Assembly: GCA_934667505.1 (NCBI GenBank)
Contig: CAKULY010000033.1
Location: 1-17,156, forward strand
Direction: 5' to 3'
Length of the DNA: 17,156 nt
Source: an uncultured Treponema sp.
GTDB lineage: Bacteria > Spirochaetota > Spirochaetia > Treponematales > Treponemataceae
Positions 15,799 through 17,156 of this stretch are shown here, piece after piece (within the stretch, counting starts at the first letter, position 1; the number at the start of each line of letters is the position of its first letter). Under the pieces are notes generated by a model, which saw only the letters and a list, made by a program, of their open reading frames with translations, ran no database searches and was not told the DNA's origin. The position numbers and the translations under genes were made by a program.

Positions 15799-16005
15799 AT
15801 GGAAACAATTTTTCCTTTAAAAGAACTTGCAAGTTTTGAAGGTAATATTTATGAAATAACAGTCGCAGCAAGTCGCCGTGCTTATCAGTTGGCTAAAATA
15901 AAGGATTTTGAAGTTGAAAGAAATGCAGGAAAAGCTGTTTCTGTAGCTGCAAGGCAACTTTTCTGCAACAAAGTAACATATAGAATTGAAAATCAGAAAA
16001 ATTAA
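15799..16005 (+). CDS. rpoZ: DNA-directed RNA polymerase omega-like subunit
   Basis: 68 aa from the ATG at 15799. The omega subunit helps assemble the core by latching onto beta-prime. The sequence has the omega layout: 'YEITVAASRRAYQLAK' matches the conserved helix around the family's 'AARRARQL', followed by a loop and 'GKAVSVAARQLFCNKVTYRIE', like the family's 'KPVTIALREIAAGKI'. It is shorter than the enterobacterial protein (about 90 aa). GAGG (15784-15787) is 11 bases from the ATG but only 5 from an in-frame TTG at 15793, which would add two residues, so the start is uncertain. The stop codon directly abuts the miaA ATG (TAAATG), so the two are co-transcribed. The call rests on pattern likeness only. 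Confidence 0.72.
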   Translation: METIFPLKELASFEGNIYEITVAASRRAYQLAKIKDFEVERNAGKAVSVAARQLFCNKVTYRIENQKN

Positions 16006-16983
16006 ATGATAAACGCAGCTAATGCAAAGATTCCTGTAGTCGTTATCTTTGCACCTACTGCTACAGGAAAGACTGCTCTTGCCTTGAATCTTTTTGGTAA
16101 AAGCAGTCTTTCGTTTTTTAAAGGCAGAGGAGAACTTATAAGCGCAGACTCAATGCAAGTTTACAAAGGTCTTGATATAGGGACTGCAAAACCTTCGACA
16201 GAAGAAAAAAAGTTATTGAAACATCACCTTGTTGATATTTGCGATTGTAAGACTCAGTTCACAGTTGCGGATTTTATTTCATCTGCCGATGAGCTGTGCA
16301 AAAATATTTGGTCTAGAAAAAAAATTCCTATTGTGGCTGGCGGAACTGGTTTTTATATAAGAAGCTTTCTTTTAGGTTTGCCTAAAACTCCAGAATCAAA
16401 TGCAGCAATTCGCAATCAGTTAAAAAATGAATGCATAGAAAAAGGAATTGAATATATGTATTGCGAATTAAAAAAAGTTGATTCTGCAAGTGCTGATAAA
16501 ATTAATAAAAACGATGAGTATAGAATTTTGCGCGCTCTTGAAGTTTTTCGTCTTACGGGAAAGCCTAGAAGTTCATTTCCTTTAGAAAACAAGCTGAGAG
16601 ATTCTTTTGACTTTCTTACAATAATTTTAGAGCGAAATCGTGAAGAGCTTTTTAAGCGCATAAACGAGAGGGTAGACAAAATGTTTGAGATGGGCTTGCA
16701 GACAGAAGTTGAGCAGCTTATAAAAAACGGGGCGGCTTCAGATATGCCTGGAATGCAAGCGATTGGTTACAGGGAATGGTTTGAAAATGATTTTTCAACT
16801 TCAGAAAGCATTGAATTAGTAAAAAAACAGATTCAAAAAGACAGTAGAAAGTATGCTAAAAAGCAATGCACTTATATGAAAGACATTCCAAACGCTATAA
16901 GAATTCATATTGATTCAGAAAGCGAGGATGAAATTGCCTGCAAAGTTGAGCAGCTTTTGCTTAAAAAGTTTTCTGTGGAATAG
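16006..16983 (+). CDS. miaA: tRNA dimethylallyltransferase
   Basis: 325 aa, normal length. It transfers a dimethylallyl group to N6 of A37 in tRNAs reading UNN codons. Motifs are the P-loop APTATGKT (16-23), 'ISADSMQVYKGLDIGTAKP' (DSxQVY), 'HHLVDICD', 'PIVAGGTGFYIRSFLLGLP', 'DEYRILRALEVFRLTGKP' and near the C-terminus 'MPGMQAIGYREW'. The first residue of the P-loop is Ala16 instead of the usual Gly; the phosphate-binding G21-K22-T23 is intact. There is no Shine-Dalgarno of its own, as the ATG follows the rpoZ stop directly, so translation is probably coupled. Confidence 0.95.
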   Translation: MINAANAKIPVVVIFAPTATGKTALALNLFGKSSLSFFKGRGELISADSMQVYKGLDIGTAKPSTEEKKLLKHHLVDICDCKTQFTVADFISSADELCKNIWSRKKIPIVAGGTGFYIRSFLLGLPKTPESNAAIRNQLKNECIEKGIEYMYCELKKVDSASADKINKNDEYRILRALEVFRLTGKPRSSFPLENKLRDSFDFLTIILERNREELFKRINERVDKMFEMGLQTEVEQLIKNGAASDMPGMQAIGYREWFENDFSTSESIELVKKQIQKDSRKYAKKQCTYMKDIPNAIRIHIDSESEDEIACKVEQLLLKKFSVE

Positions 16984-17006
16984 TTCGTAAAATTATTTGA
17001 ATACTA

Positions 17007-17035
17007 TTGACTTCATTTTAATTTTAATAGATAAT
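17007..17035 (+). promoter_or_regulatory. Sigma70-type promoter for the small basic protein
   Basis: TTGACT (17007-17012), 17-base spacer, GATAAT (17030-17035): each box is one mismatch from consensus. The expected start near 17042 gives a leader of about 26 bases containing a strong Shine-Dalgarno, GAGGGG (17055-17060). It is the best-looking promoter in the window, which suits a highly expressed ribosome-type gene. Confidence 0.7.
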
Positions 17036-17067
17036 GAATATCACTTTACTAGTAGAGGGGTGCCATC

Positions 17068-17156
17068 GTGCCTTGTGGAAAGAAACGAAAACGCCAGAAG
17101 ATGGCGACACATAAGCGTAAGAAGATGCTTAGAAGAAATAGACATAAGGCAAAGTA
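17068..17156 (+). CDS. Small basic AURKAIP1/COX24-type protein (probable ribosome-associated peptide; stop codon cut by window end)
   Basis: GTG start, 7 bases after GAGGGG. 29 codons are visible, then 'TA' at the edge, so the protein is probably 29 aa if the next base is A or G. The sequence starts MPCGKKRKRQKMATHKRKK and ends in more Arg/Lys/His, i.e. extremely basic. The core 'KMATHKRKKMLRRNRHK' fits the AURKAIP1/COX24 domain, the family of mitochondrial ribosomal protein mS38. Short bacterial members of this type occur in spirochetes and Bacteroidetes, and are thought to be ribosomal. The family call is by recognition of the pattern; the ribosomal role is inferred. Confidence 0.8.
   Translation, partial: MPCGKKRKRQKMATHKRKKMLRRNRHKAK

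Noticed and set aside
16979..17008. Possible terminator after miaA (AATAGT ... ACTATT)
   Set aside because: The 6-bp AT-rich stem has a loop of about 17 bases and no T-run after it, and it runs into the promoter of the next gene.
1..17156. CRISPR arrays, tRNA/rRNA genes, prophage, transposase or defence-system genes
   Set aside because: I found no regularly spaced repeats, cloverleaf-type sequences or proteins of those families. The long genes are housekeeping or envelope types.

Overview
The window looks like chromosomal DNA of a low-GC spirochete, most likely a Treponema. The evidence is an AT-rich base composition (judged by eye), a loose spirochete-type lipobox, and several proteins with a treponemal look. 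These include an NHL-propeller/VWA-like fusion, a divergent LigA with KLDGAS and MGSQEK motifs, a very short omega-like subunit next to miaA, and a tiny basic COX24-type protein. Names rest on motif reading only; no database search was possible.

Layout. (1) 1-1506, plus: the 3' part of an NHL-repeat protein fused to a VWA-related domain, cut by the window edge. (2) 1514-1726: a ~200-bp foldback element with terminal inverted repeats and a TATTTA direct repeat on both sides, sitting exactly at the end of dinB. (3) 1724-4935, minus: a two-gene unit of a multi-pass membrane protein with a degenerate M28-peptidase-like ectodomain, then dinB (DNA polymerase IV), joined by a 4-base ATGA overlap. 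(4) 4936-5045: a divergent promoter region with abutting -35 boxes. (5) 5046-10258, plus: a five-gene run of a possible degenerate GHKL-ATPase-like protein, a lipoprotein, trmB, ligA and a membrane-anchored orphan. (6) 10239-15571, minus: a tight operon recO-deoA-recJ-M23 peptidase, whose last gene overlaps the end of the preceding plus-strand run by 20 bases. (7) 15572-15798: a gap with divergent promoters. (8) 15799-16983, plus: an rpoZ-like gene directly abutting miaA. (9) 17007-17156, plus: a good sigma70-type promoter and a 29-codon basic protein whose stop codon is cut by the window end.

Functionally this is mostly housekeeping DNA: repair and recombination (dinB, ligA, recO, recJ), tRNA modification (trmB, miaA), nucleoside salvage (deoA), transcription/translation accessories (omega, COX24-like protein) and cell-envelope proteins (M23 peptidase, lipoprotein, two membrane proteins). 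I saw no CRISPR array, phage genes, transposase, tRNA or rRNA. The most unusual item is the foldback element at 1514-1726, which reads like a MITE. Next are the proteins that keep a recognisable fold pattern but appear to have lost catalytic residues (VWA-like, M28-like, GHKL-like).
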